From NCBI GenBank assembly GCA_050944915.1, contig JBMNRY010000043.1, positions 1 to 16,104 on the forward strand: a stretch of 16,104 nucleotides of DNA. Reading direction: 5' to 3'. Positions 1 through 7,786 of the stretch are shown piece by piece. This DNA comes from JBMNRY01 sp050944915. Its GTDB lineage: Bacteria; Bacillota; Limnochordia; JAAZLZ01. Within the stretch, counting starts at the first letter, position 1; the number at the start of each line of letters is the position of its first letter. Under the pieces are notes generated by a model. It was not told the DNA's origin, did no database searches, and saw nothing but the letters and a program-made list of their open reading frames with translations. The translations under genes and the position numbers were made by a program.

Positions 1-638
1 CCCCCATCCATGAGGACCACCCGATCGGCAGCTCGACGGGCAAAGGCCACTTCGTGGGTGACGATGACCATGGTAGTTTTGGTGGTAGCCACCAACCCTT
101 CCATGACCTCCAGGACTTCGCCAACGAGGATGGGGTCTAAGGAGGCAGTCGGCTCATCCCATAACATCAGCTGGGGATCGAGGGCTAAAGCCCGAGCGAT
201 GCCTATTCGCTGCTGTTGACCACCGCTTAATTCCGAGGGTCTTTTGTCCTTAATGTCTGCCAAACCGACCTTGGTCAAAGCCTCCATAGCCCGCTCATAG
301 GCTTCCTGACGGGCCATACCGCCCATGACCAGGCCGAACATGGTATTCTCCACCGCGGTGAGGCGGCCGATGAGGTTGAAATGCTGGAAAACGAAGCCGA
401 TCTTTTTCCGCATGGCCAACAGTTCCCGGTGACCCATCCCCAGCACATCTTGACCTTGGAAAAGAATCTGGCCGGCATCGGGTTCCGTCAACCGGTTGAT
501 ACAGCGGATGGCCGTCGATTTGCCGCAACCGCTGGGGCCCATGATGACCACCCGTTCCCCCGGGGCCACATCTAGATCTAGGCCGTCTAGAGCGACGGTT
601 TTATGATATCGTTTTGTTACACCCCTTAACTTCAGCAT
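1..638 (-). CDS. ABC transporter ATP-binding protein, amino-acid-importer (GlnQ/HisP) type, 3' partial
   Basis: ATP-hydrolysing subunit of an ABC system at the inner membrane. The reading frame is open to the window edge, so about 212 residues are present and the C-terminus is missing. Visible motifs in order: Walker A GPSGCGKST near residue 34, Q-loop VFQHFNL near 84, signature LSGGQQQR near 138, Walker B LMLWDEPTASLD, and the switch histidine in VTHE. The FQHFNL Q-loop and the CINRL segment after Walker A resemble the polar amino acid importer ATPases (GlnQ/HisP) rather than LptB. The ATG at 638 has a GGAGGA six bases upstream and lies 15 bases after the stop of the 705-aa permease-like gene, so the two are co-transcribed and probably work as one complex. 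No binding protein or second permease is visible, so import of amino acids is doubtful. Family call is sure; substrate unknown. Confidence 0.93.
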   Translation of the reverse strand, partial: MLKLRGVTKRYHKTVALDGLDLDVAPGERVVIMGPSGCGKSTAIRCINRLTEPDAGQILFQGQDVLGMGHRELLAMRKKIGFVFQHFNLIGRLTAVENTMFGLVMGGMARQEAYERAMEALTKVGLADIKDKRPSELSGGQQQRIGIARALALDPQLMLWDEPTASLDPILVGEVLEVMEGLVATTKTTMVIVTHEVAFARRAADRVVLMDG

Positions 639-644
639 ATCCAA

Positions 645-650
645 TCCTCC
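645..650 (-). promoter_or_regulatory. Ribosome binding site of the ABC ATPase gene
   Basis: GGAGGA on the minus strand, six bases before the ATG at 638 and just downstream of the preceding stop codon. It fixes the start of the ATPase, which begins MLKLRGVTKRY as expected for this family. Confidence 0.75.
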
Positions 651-653
651 AGC

Positions 654-2771
654 TTAGCTGAATTTCCGTTGTAGACGGCTGAGCACATTGAGCAGTCCCG
701 GCCGTCCCGCGGGAAGAACGATCTCCCGCATGATATCGGCGTAGGTTAATCCTAAGGCTTCCCCGGCTATGATCTCATTGCTGTCGACGGGGCTTAGTTT
801 TTCCGCCAGGGCAACGGTGATCAATCCAAGACCAGCCCCGATTAAAGCCACAAAACCGCTGTTAAACCAAGGTATATCGGCCCCGCTGAAGCGGTAAATG
901 GGGATGAACAGGATAGCACCTAACAGGGCCCCTAAAGGCAGCACCGGATGGAGGAGCTTGCCTAAACCCCTTCGTTTACCGGCCAACAGATATTTGGCGG
1001 CGCTGAAGATGGTGGCATGGTCTAAGATGAGGGTTAAGAGGGTAAAAACAAGGGCAATTAACCCAGCGATAATCCCCCTCACCTCTACCAAGACCCGGAA
1101 AAGCTCCGCCCGGGGATTGGGGCTGACGGTCCCTGCCGGGACATGGACCACCGAGAGATATTCGTTAGCCGTCCCCTCCCGGATCAGCTGTTCCGCCCGC
1201 CGACCGCTGATGGCGCCGTCGACTAGCAGTTCGATCCGCTCCCCGGGGATCACCTGACCATCCATATAACTATTGATCAAACGCACCGATTGGCCGATCT
1301 CCGCCTCTTCCAATTCGGGCAAGATTTCTTGGAGCTGTTCCATCTGGCCGATGACGGCATCTAAATCTACAGCCCTGACGGCATCTAACCGTAAGGCCAT
1401 GTTATCTAGATTATCCCGCATGAGGGCCACATCTAAATCACCGATGGTCCCCACGTCGTTGCCTTCCCCCAGCATATCCTTAAACAGACTGTTTAGCAGT
1501 AGAGACAAGAAGACTTGGGAACTATCGTTACTGCCCTCCAAAGCCGGTTGTAGGTTTTGGGTCAGGGCCTGCATCTGCAGCTGGAGCTCTTCCAGTTTGT
1601 ATAAAGCTTGGTGGAAGGTATTCAAGGTGCGCTCCGCGCCTTCCACAGCGTTGCTGGCTTCCGCGGCCAACTGGTCCAATTCTCCCAAGAGTTTTAGGCT
1701 TTCATCGATGGTATGGGCCAGGAGATAGCGTTCATTATGGATGGTCACTTGTCCCACCTTTGGTCCCACTTGGGAGCCGTTTAAGAACCGGTACCCCATG
1801 CCTTCCATGCCGATTTCATCTTCTAGTTGACCGGCGACGATGACCCCTTGGGCTTGGCGGCCGTTGACTTCCATCACTTCTACCACCAGGGGATCGGTAA
1901 GCTCTTGACCTAACTGGGGAGTCTCCCCTTCCGGAAGCAAGACGAGGGTATCCCCTACCCAGAGGGCTTCCTCCCCGGTGAGTTCGATCTGCACCTTAGC
2001 CGCGTAGCTCAAAAGGAAGCGGCGCATTTCCCCTAAAGCCTTCAAAAAGGCCTGGGTATCTTCCCCTTGACCCGCCCGGCTCACATCCCGTAGGAGTTTA
2101 GGCTTCAATTCCCGCTGCAGGATGTCTGTGACCTGCCCGGAGAGGGATTCCATATCGGTCCCTTCATAACCTAAGGGCAGCCGTACATCGAGGATCTGGT
2201 ATTTGCTCAAAACCTCCTCGATGGCGCTATTGACTTGGTTGAAATCATCGATGGATTTTAGAAGAACCATTAAATTCCGGTTATGTCGGAAAACAAAGTC
2301 CACGCCGGGGATCTGTTCGACCTCTTGCCAGACCTGATTCTGTACCCCTTTATGGACATTATTGATGGTGATGGTCGGTTCAATGAGGAAGGTAAATCCG
2401 TTATAACCCGGCAGGCCGCCAAAAAAGGCCCCCAGGTTTTCTAAGATCCCCCGCTGCCGCAGTTCCGGCGCCAGGGCTAAAAAGTAGTTGGCCTGACCGG
2501 CGATGACTAAACCTTTCTTGAATGAACTCCCCGGCAGCCCCTCTTCGATGAGCATCTCCAATTCCCGGTCTGCCGCGTCTTGGGCTTCTTCCCGGATATG
2601 GATGATCACATCGTACTCACCGAATTCACCGATGAGTTCGTTAACCGTTTCTCCGAAATAATTATCGACGGCAGCAGCCACCCCGTAGGAACCGGCTGCT
2701 CCCAGGGTGATACTGACGATGATCAAAAGGATTAGATCACGGATAAAGCCATCCCGCAATAGTGTCAACAT
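654..2771 (-). CDS. Large ABC permease-like membrane protein with FtsX-like layout and C-terminal EAA-like motif; family not recognised
   Basis: 705 residues, family not recognised. One TM near residues 12-34, then about 520 residues outside the membrane, then three TMs near 564-584, 610-628 and 637-656, and a short cytoplasmic tail. This one-plus-three layout is that of FtsX/MacB/LolC-type proteins. The extracytoplasmic part has mixed alpha/beta segments up to about 345 and a helical, probably coiled-coil, stretch from about 350 to 500. The tail (668-687) reads IAGEALGLTYADIMREIVLP, close to the EAA loop that binds the ATPase in importer permeases, with the usual 13-residue step from the conserved Gly to Pro. 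The ATG at 2771 has an AGGAGGGG site and its own extended -10 promoter. The ATPase gene follows after 15 bases. Role inferred: membrane subunit of an envelope ABC transporter or mechanotransmitter, perhaps for lipids given the neighbours. No MCE motif is evident. Confidence 0.75.
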   Translation of the reverse strand: MLTLLRDGFIRDLILLIIVSITLGAAGSYGVAAAVDNYFGETVNELIGEFGEYDVIIHIREEAQDAADRELEMLIEEGLPGSSFKKGLVIAGQANYFLALAPELRQRGILENLGAFFGGLPGYNGFTFLIEPTITINNVHKGVQNQVWQEVEQIPGVDFVFRHNRNLMVLLKSIDDFNQVNSAIEEVLSKYQILDVRLPLGYEGTDMESLSGQVTDILQRELKPKLLRDVSRAGQGEDTQAFLKALGEMRRFLLSYAAKVQIELTGEEALWVGDTLVLLPEGETPQLGQELTDPLVVEVMEVNGRQAQGVIVAGQLEDEIGMEGMGYRFLNGSQVGPKVGQVTIHNERYLLAHTIDESLKLLGELDQLAAEASNAVEGAERTLNTFHQALYKLEELQLQMQALTQNLQPALEGSNDSSQVFLSLLLNSLFKDMLGEGNDVGTIGDLDVALMRDNLDNMALRLDAVRAVDLDAVIGQMEQLQEILPELEEAEIGQSVRLINSYMDGQVIPGERIELLVDGAISGRRAEQLIREGTANEYLSVVHVPAGTVSPNPRAELFRVLVEVRGIIAGLIALVFTLLTLILDHATIFSAAKYLLAGKRRGLGKLLHPVLPLGALLGAILFIPIYRFSGADIPWFNSGFVALIGAGLGLITVALAEKLSPVDSNEIIAGEALGLTYADIMREIVLPAGRPGLLNVLSRLQRKFS

Positions 2772-2800
2772 GCGGCTTTCCCCCTCCTAACCTGTCTCCA

Positions 2801-2809
2801 ATTATATCA
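2801..2809 (-). promoter_or_regulatory. Extended -10 promoter of the permease/ATPase pair
   Basis: The minus strand reads TGATATAAT, a perfect extended -10 (TG, one base, TATAAT). It lies about 30 bases upstream of the ATG at 2771, giving a leader of roughly 20-25 bases. No good -35 is present at 16-18 bases: the position is occupied by a G-run/C-run inverted repeat. The identical nine bases occur in the promoter before skp copy 1. Confidence 0.6.
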
Positions 2810-2856
2810 CAGGCCCAGGGGGGAACCCCCATGTAAATCCTGCATAACCTACCGGG

Positions 2857-3396
2857 CTATTCCACCTTCAGATGGGCCTTACCGGGACCATATCCCGCCA
2901 GTTTCTCTCCCTCCCGCCAGAGGGTGAAATGCTGACCATGGATGGAGCCTTCTTCGAAGCTGATGGTCACATCCCCGGTAGCTTCCAGCTTTTCTTCTTC
3001 CTGCCAATACTCGACCCGCTGGGCTTGGAGCTGGTAATCCTCCGTCCGCAGGCTCACAGCCCCGGTGAAGATGAAGCGATCTTCCCGTAGGTAGGCCGTA
3101 AGCTCCCCGCTTTTGACCTCTAGATCTCCCTGCTGTAAGGTAACATCCCCCTCGATGAGGGCCTGGGCATCCCCTTCCCGGTACTCCACCCGTTGGCCGC
3201 CGATGGTGAAATCACGGTATTCGATGACGACCCGGCCTACCTCAGGATCGATGATATAAACCTTTCCCGCTAGATCGAAATGGCCCCAGGGGGTATCCTC
3301 CCCCACCCCCTCCACCTGGATATGTAACTCCCCCGCTGCGGCAGCCAGGGGCGACAGACATAGAATTAAGATCACAGCCAGGATCTTATTCATCAT
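2857..3396 (-). CDS. lptA: LptA/OstA-family periplasmic lipid-transport protein
   Basis: Periplasmic bridge component of the Lpt machine, carrying lipopolysaccharide or an equivalent from LptC to LptD. From the ATG at 3396 the protein is 179 residues: a signal peptide (MMNKILAVILILCLSPLAAA, likely cut near AAA-AG), then alternating short strands with repeated G-D/N-V turns typical of the OstA beta-jellyroll (IEGDVTLQQGDLEVKSGEL, FTGAVSLRTEDYQLQAQRVE, ATGDVTISFEEGSIHG). The frame is open further upstream to a TTG at 3411, but that would place the AAGGAGG site inside the gene and add acidic residues before the signal peptide. The gene overlaps the end of lptC by 11 bases, indicating coupled translation. 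An ATG at 3393 is an equally acceptable start. OstA-fold domains also occur in LptC and LptD, so identification as LptA rests on size, signal peptide and position. Confidence 0.85.
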   Translation of the reverse strand: MMNKILAVILILCLSPLAAAAGELHIQVEGVGEDTPWGHFDLAGKVYIIDPEVGRVVIEYRDFTIGGQRVEYREGDAQALIEGDVTLQQGDLEVKSGELTAYLREDRFIFTGAVSLRTEDYQLQAQRVEYWQEEEKLEATGDVTISFEEGSIHGQHFTLWREGEKLAGYGPGKAHLKVE

Positions 3397-4042
3397 CCCG
3401 TCCTCCTTCAACGGTCAGTTGAACCCTACCGGGTCCCCTTAAAGTCACCTGCTCCTCCTCCAGATTATAAACCAAAGACCGGGCCCAAGCCCTGTAGGCA
3501 GCACCCTCTAAGACAACATTTCCCTCTATCTCCACCCGGTCCTCCCCCAGGAGGGCTTGGAAAAAATCCCCTTGGAGGATCAGCTCTCCCCACCGAATCC
3601 AGATCCCTTGGGGGGCTACCAGCACCTCCCCTGGGCCATCCCAGGCCAACTCGTCGGTTTGCATGATCTCCTGGCCTTCTAGATCAAAGGCCTTGACGCT
3701 GCCCTGGAGGATGAAATCATTCCTCTCCATATTCCACCTTCCCCCGGCGGCTCGGAAGTCCAGGTAAGGAGCGTTATCGTGGTAGATAGTCCCCCCTTGG
3801 ATCCCTTGAAAGTAGGTGATGGGCTCCTCCACCTCCATCTGGGCGGCGGTCAGCTCCCACTGCCGTCGGCCCTGATGGCGGCCCACCACCCGGGCTGTGG
3901 TAAGGCCGACGGTAGGATCGGTTTCTGTGGGGACCGATGGTTCTACCAAGTCATCATCGGGTGGAGCGAGAAGGGCCCAAAGGCCTAAGCCTACCAGCAT
4001 CACCACCACTAAGCCCCCAGCTAGATAGTATAGATATTTCAC
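3386..4042 (-). CDS. lptC: LptC-family inner-membrane anchored Lpt component
   Basis: LptC links the inner-membrane LptB2FG pump to periplasmic LptA. The 218-residue product has one N-terminal TM (about residues 5-27, YLAGGLVVVMLVGLGLWALL) and a periplasmic OstA-like domain. The segment QGRRQWELTAAQMEVEEP matches the LptC pattern G-x-x-x-W-x-L-x-A, and is followed by strand repeats such as NDFILQGSVKAFDLEGQEI and VEIEGNVVLEGAAYRAWA. The start is GTG at 4042, with AGGAGG eight bases upstream overlapping the end of lptD; no closer ATG is available. It is near the usual length of about 190-220. It sits between lptD and lptA, overlapping the latter, so all three should be translated together. Confidence 0.87.
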   Translation of the reverse strand: MKYLYYLAGGLVVVMLVGLGLWALLAPPDDDLVEPSVPTETDPTVGLTTARVVGRHQGRRQWELTAAQMEVEEPITYFQGIQGGTIYHDNAPYLDFRAAGGRWNMERNDFILQGSVKAFDLEGQEIMQTDELAWDGPGEVLVAPQGIWIRWGELILQGDFFQALLGEDRVEIEGNVVLEGAAYRAWARSLVYNLEEEQVTLRGPGRVQLTVEGGRDDE

Positions 4043-4054
4043 CGTCGTCGCCTC

Positions 4055-6115
4055 CTATGGTAGCTCCATTAGTTCCTGCCAACCTTGGGAGTCGAACATC
4101 ATCCCCTCGGGTCCGCCGCCGAGACTCAAACTCCCTTGGGGGAAGGCCTGCAAGGCGTATTCCACCCACACTTCGCCGGCCTCTTGATCCCAACGCCAAC
4201 GTATTTCCCGACAATGGAGCCGCCAGGTTAGGGCCAGCTGACCGTGATTGAGCTCCTCGGTCTGTACATCATAACTACCTAAATACTGCAGATGCCAATT
4301 GGCGGTCAGGGGAATCTCTAAAGCTCCCTCCAAACGTTCGAGGGTCTGGTTCTCCAGGTGATAGCGGGCACCCAACTGGATCTTCACATCCTCCCGGGGT
4401 TGTCCCTCCACCAAGGCCGTGAGGGTTTCCCACTGGTTTGTCTCCAACCGGTAGCTACTTTGCAGACCTAACCGCCAACTGCCCCCGGACCAACTTAAGG
4501 ATGTCCTGACGGGCTGCCAGCGTTCCCACCAGAAATCGTACCCAGCGGCCAGGTTAAACCGCCACGGTCCGGTGCCTAGCTGCAACCTGCCCGTTAAATC
4601 CTGTTGGGCCTGGGGCCGATCGAACCAAAAGGGGGAATTCCCCCACAGGGAACGCCCGCGGTAGTCCAGCTGGAAAGAACCTAGAGACCAAGGCCGCCAC
4701 TGAAGGCCCAGGTGGGGCTCCAGCACATACTGCTCCTCCCCGGTGCTGTACAGGGAGGCCCGGGTTTGACCGCCGGCCCAAAGGGTTAGGCTTTTGGCCA
4801 AGGGGAAATGACGGTTAAAGAGGCGACCTTCCCAATTCAGGCGGTAGGCTGCGGTCCCCGCGGGGGCTTCCACGTAATGGCCCCAGCTGAGCTGGCTTAA
4901 GGCTCCCGACAGACGCCACTGCCAACCGAGCTCCGGCCTGCGGCGGACGCTGTACCAGTAGATGACCTCTTCATCATCGAGGTTTAACCGCTCCTCGGCG
5001 GCGATGAAGATGGTATGGGCACCGAAGGCCCGCTCTAGATGGGCTAAATACTCCAAATCCCCCGTCTCATCGAGGGAGCCGTGGCCCCGCAACCGCCAGC
5101 CCCCGGGCCAACGGGCATCGTGGCGCAAATGGATATCATATTCCCTCTCCACCCCAAATCGGTAATCGACGAAACCGTAGGTTTGGGAGGTATTGGTGCG
5201 AGCCTCGATCCAGGTGAGGAGATTATGTTCCAGCTGACCCCAGAGATCCTGCTCCAACTGATAATCTAGACCCAAGGTAGTTGCCTGGCCGTAGAATTCC
5301 TGCTGCCAGGCAAACTGGCGGCCCCCTTGGGCGAGATAATTTAACAACTGGTAAACATAAAGCCGGCCCCAACGGCGGTCATCATCGACGTAGGTATGGC
5401 CTAGGCCTAATCCGATCCCTTGGTGTTGAAAATAGTCTACTTCCACCGTCCCGTAGCTGCCCCCAGGCCGGTGGTAATCGAAGGCCGTTTTGATGAACCA
5501 ACCGGTATCTTCCCCCCTTCCGATCTGGGGGAAGCGAAAGCGGTAGTCCTCCCTCAGGGGGATGACCAGATAGGGCCAGTAAAACAAGGGTCGGTTCCCT
5601 TCCCGATAGGTCACCCCTTTGACCACCAATCGGTCATCGGGATAGATGAGGATTTCCTTCGCTTCTAGGCGGTAGTGGGGTGAGGAGAGATCACAGGTGG
5701 TCACCGAGCCGGAGGCGATAAAGACTAAATTCTCATCGAGCTCCATCCGATGCCCCCGCAGATATACATCTTCGGTAAAGCCCCGGGGCCGAAAGGCCGC
5801 CCCAGCCTCGTCGATGATCATGTGTCCAGTGTTGAGATTATAGCGGACCTGCCCGCCCCGGAGACTGGAGTCTTCCCATTGGAGATAGACCTGGCCGGAG
5901 AGATATAATATACCTTCCTCAAGGTCATAGATAAGTTCATCGGCCTGCATCAGGCCATCTTCATATTGTAACTCCACATGACCAGCAGCCCGAAAAAGGC
6001 CTTGCTGGGCTAAATACTCCCCATATTCCTCATAGGTAATAGCCAGTGGGCTGGCTGTAGCCGACCCGGCTAGTAATAGACAGAAAAAGAGGACAAAAAA
6101 AGGCATCTTAGGCAT
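4055..6115 (-). CDS. lptD: LptD, outer-membrane LPS-assembly barrel
   Basis: LptD is the outer-membrane translocon that inserts LPS into the outer leaflet. From the ATG at 6115 the protein has 686 residues: signal peptide (PKMPFFVLFFCLLLAGSATA), an N-terminal OstA jellyroll to about 210 (LQYEDGLMQADELIYDLEEG, VYLQWEDSSLRGGQVRYNL), then a long barrel rich in alternating aromatic strands. The conserved stretch SVTTCDLSSPHYRLEAKEI and the following LFYWPYLVIPL are LptD hallmarks. Apart from one in the signal peptide, only two cysteines occur, Cys141 and Cys635 (LTWRLHCREIRW), placed like one of the two interdomain disulfides of E. coli LptD. The frame runs up to a GTG at 6145, but that adds an acidic leader before the signal peptide, so ATG 6115 (weak AGGTGA site) is preferred. 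Its 3' end carries the lptC ribosome binding site. No LptE is recognised nearby. Confidence 0.92.
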   Translation of the reverse strand: MPKMPFFVLFFCLLLAGSATASPLAITYEEYGEYLAQQGLFRAAGHVELQYEDGLMQADELIYDLEEGILYLSGQVYLQWEDSSLRGGQVRYNLNTGHMIIDEAGAAFRPRGFTEDVYLRGHRMELDENLVFIASGSVTTCDLSSPHYRLEAKEILIYPDDRLVVKGVTYREGNRPLFYWPYLVIPLREDYRFRFPQIGRGEDTGWFIKTAFDYHRPGGSYGTVEVDYFQHQGIGLGLGHTYVDDDRRWGRLYVYQLLNYLAQGGRQFAWQQEFYGQATTLGLDYQLEQDLWGQLEHNLLTWIEARTNTSQTYGFVDYRFGVEREYDIHLRHDARWPGGWRLRGHGSLDETGDLEYLAHLERAFGAHTIFIAAEERLNLDDEEVIYWYSVRRRPELGWQWRLSGALSQLSWGHYVEAPAGTAAYRLNWEGRLFNRHFPLAKSLTLWAGGQTRASLYSTGEEQYVLEPHLGLQWRPWSLGSFQLDYRGRSLWGNSPFWFDRPQAQQDLTGRLQLGTGPWRFNLAAGYDFWWERWQPVRTSLSWSGGSWRLGLQSSYRLETNQWETLTALVEGQPREDVKIQLGARYHLENQTLERLEGALEIPLTANWHLQYLGSYDVQTEELNHGQLALTWRLHCREIRWRWDQEAGEVWVEYALQAFPQGSLSLGGGPEGMMFDSQGWQELMELP

Positions 6116-6164
6116 ACCATCACCTGATGCCCCTATTTCGTCCACTAAGGGTCGATCCCTCTTG

Positions 6165-6623
6165 TTAGTTCAAACCAGGACCATCCTCGTCCCTACCGTA
6201 TTTCAAGTAAAACCAAGTAGCCAAGGACAACCAGGGTAAATAGATCAGGAAGGGCACTAAGAGCCGGCCCCGGTAGAAGCGGAGGATATCAAGATTAACC
6301 AATACATTGGCAAAGAGGACGCAATAGGCCGCGGAGACGATGATGTAGATGTAAATCCAAGGGGTCCGCCGGGGAAGGAAGTAGAAAAAGACGGTCCAGG
6401 CGATGAGGGGAAAGAAGGGTAATGGGCCGTAGCCAAAGGGCCCATAGTTGATGTACTCTACCACCTGCAAGGAGCCCATGAGGAGAATCAAGGTAGCATC
6501 GACGACACCACCGCAAAGGACGCCGAAGATGGCTAATGATCTGATGGCCCTCCGGGGGACGACGGCTAGGAGCAGCAAAGCCAAAAGTCCGGTGTAGACG
6601 CAATAGACATAATGTTGGGCCAT
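6165..6623 (-). CDS. Small 5-TM integral membrane protein, unknown function, within the lpt operon
   Basis: 152 residues, function not recognised. Five hydrophobic segments are visible, roughly residues 5-22, 27-49, 66-83, 87-110 and 117-140, separated by short loops, with little outside the membrane. A glycine/proline/aromatic stretch (YINYGPFGYGPLPFFP) precedes TM3, and PRR and KYGRDEDG mark likely cytoplasmic loops or tail. The layout and the aromatic-rich TM3-TM5 region faintly recall the Clostridium/Bacillus CBO0543-type small membrane proteins, which are themselves of unknown function; this is a weak impression. The ATG at 6623 has a strong AGGAGGAG site. The gene sits between the LptF/G permease and lptD with short gaps, so it is in the same operon. 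An accessory role in LPS export or envelope maturation is inferred from position only. Confidence 0.8.
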   Translation of the reverse strand: MAQHYVYCVYTGLLALLLLAVVPRRAIRSLAIFGVLCGGVVDATLILLMGSLQVVEYINYGPFGYGPLPFFPLIAWTVFFYFLPRRTPWIYIYIIVSAAYCVLFANVLVNLDILRFYRGRLLVPFLIYLPWLSLATWFYLKYGRDEDGPGLN

Positions 6624-6671
6624 GGGATCCCTCCTCCTGTGGATAGGGGTATTATCCCCACCGGGGAGGGA

Positions 6672-7769
6672 CTATAATCCTTCTACCCGTCGGAAAAGGA
6701 TGATGGTGAAGAAAAGGCCCAAGATGTTGGGCAACCACGCAGCCAGTAGGGGAGGTAGTGCGCCGTTGATCCCTAGGGAACGGCAAACCGATGTACAGAT
6801 ATAGTACAAAAAGGCGATGGCTAGGCTGGCGGCGATGCCGAAAAATTTCCCTCCCCGGGGAGAAAAGAGGCTCAAAGGGGTGGCCAAGAGGACGAAGATG
6901 AAGCTGGATAAGGGCAAGGCCAATTTCACATGGTAGTCGACCAGGAAGGGGCGGACATTAATGCCGCTTTGACTGAAAAGCCGGATATGGCGGGCCAACT
7001 CCCGCCGGTTCATCTCCTCGGTAGTTTTCTGTTTGCCGAAATAGGTCTCCACCCGCTGGGGGATCTGGATCACCAGCCGCTGGAAACCCGTTTCGGTGCT
7101 GATAAAACCTTGCTCATCGAATTCCCGCTGGACACCGTCCATGAGGATCCATTGATCTCCCTCATAGGTACCTTCCCGGGCGGTGATCATGCGGGGTAGG
7201 CGGTCTTCCCTGCTTTCTAAGATCAAAATCCCCAATAAGGAGCGGGTCGTCGGATCCACTTCCTCGATGTAAAAAAACCGCCCATCGGGACCCCGAAAGA
7301 AGAGGTCTTCCCGGACCACCGGCATCACTTCTTGAAAGACGAGGCGGCGGACTAGGGTCTCGTAGGCATGGTTAGTATGGGGGACCACCTGTTCATTAAC
7401 CCAGAGGGTAAAAAGGCTGACTAACAGCCCCCCGATGATTAAGGGCGCACCGATGCGGAAATAACTGCGGCCGCAACCCCGGATCACCGTCAGTTCCCCA
7501 TCTTTAGCCAACCGGCCTAAAGCCGTTAAGGTACCAAATAGGACGGCGATGGGTAACGTCATGACGATGAGACTAGGCAGTCTGTACAAAAGCATCCGCA
7601 GGACCAGGGAGACGGCTGCCCTTTTGACCAAGATCAGATCGGTGAGCTCAAAGAGGAGCCCCGAGAGGAGCATGATGGTAAATCCGCAGGCATATAGAAC
7701 AAAGGGACCGGCAAACTCCTTGAGGATATAACGATCCACCAGGCCCAGTCCCCATTTTCCTTTTCTCAA
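6672..7769 (-). CDS. LptF/LptG (YjgP/YjgQ) family permease
   Basis: Membrane subunit of the LPS-extracting ABC transporter. Hallmarks: the N-terminal LVDRYILKEFAGPF, three N-terminal TMs with the segment IVMTLPIAVLFGTLTALGRL and the following KDGELTVIRGCGRS, the NEQVVP end of TM3, a periplasmic beta-jellyroll (about 150-270), and three C-terminal TMs including SSFIFVLLATPLSLFSPRGG. These match the YjgP/YjgQ family; LptF and LptG cannot be told apart confidently. The start is uncertain. TTG at 7769 (365 aa, GGAG ten bases upstream, MRKGKWGLGLVDRY) is chosen because it avoids overlapping the preceding gene and keeps residues before the conserved DRY. GTG at 7739 (355 aa) is the alternative. Only one such permease is present in the window although the known complex uses two, and no LptB is present, so partners must be elsewhere. 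Confidence 0.9.
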   Translation of the reverse strand: MRKGKWGLGLVDRYILKEFAGPFVLYACGFTIMLLSGLLFELTDLILVKRAAVSLVLRMLLYRLPSLIVMTLPIAVLFGTLTALGRLAKDGELTVIRGCGRSYFRIGAPLIIGGLLVSLFTLWVNEQVVPHTNHAYETLVRRLVFQEVMPVVREDLFFRGPDGRFFYIEEVDPTTRSLLGILILESREDRLPRMITAREGTYEGDQWILMDGVQREFDEQGFISTETGFQRLVIQIPQRVETYFGKQKTTEEMNRRELARHIRLFSQSGINVRPFLVDYHVKLALPLSSFIFVLLATPLSLFSPRGGKFFGIAASLAIAFLYYICTSVCRSLGINGALPPLLAAWLPNILGLFFTIILFRRVEGL

Positions 7770-7786
7770 CGGCGACCAACTCCATC

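Noticed and set aside
1..638. ATPase considered as LptB.
   Set aside because: Its Walker B and Q-loop sequences fit the GlnQ/HisP group and it is coupled to the 705-aa protein rather than to the LptF/G gene.
654..2771. 705-aa protein considered as an MlaD/MCE-domain lipid transporter because of its TM anchor and helical region.
   Set aside because: No MCE core motif is visible, and it has three extra C-terminal TMs that MlaD proteins lack.
2818..2830. G-run/C-run inverted repeat after lptA, considered as an intrinsic terminator.
   Set aside because: At most four base pairs with a 4-base loop, and no T-tract; it overlaps the expected -35 region of the downstream promoter, so an operator is possible but unsupported.
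6646..6679. GATAAT within a GGGG...CCCC repeat upstream of the 5-TM gene, considered as a promoter.
   Set aside because: No -35-like hexamer at 16-18 bases (GATTAT is found), and the gap is a short intra-operon spacer.
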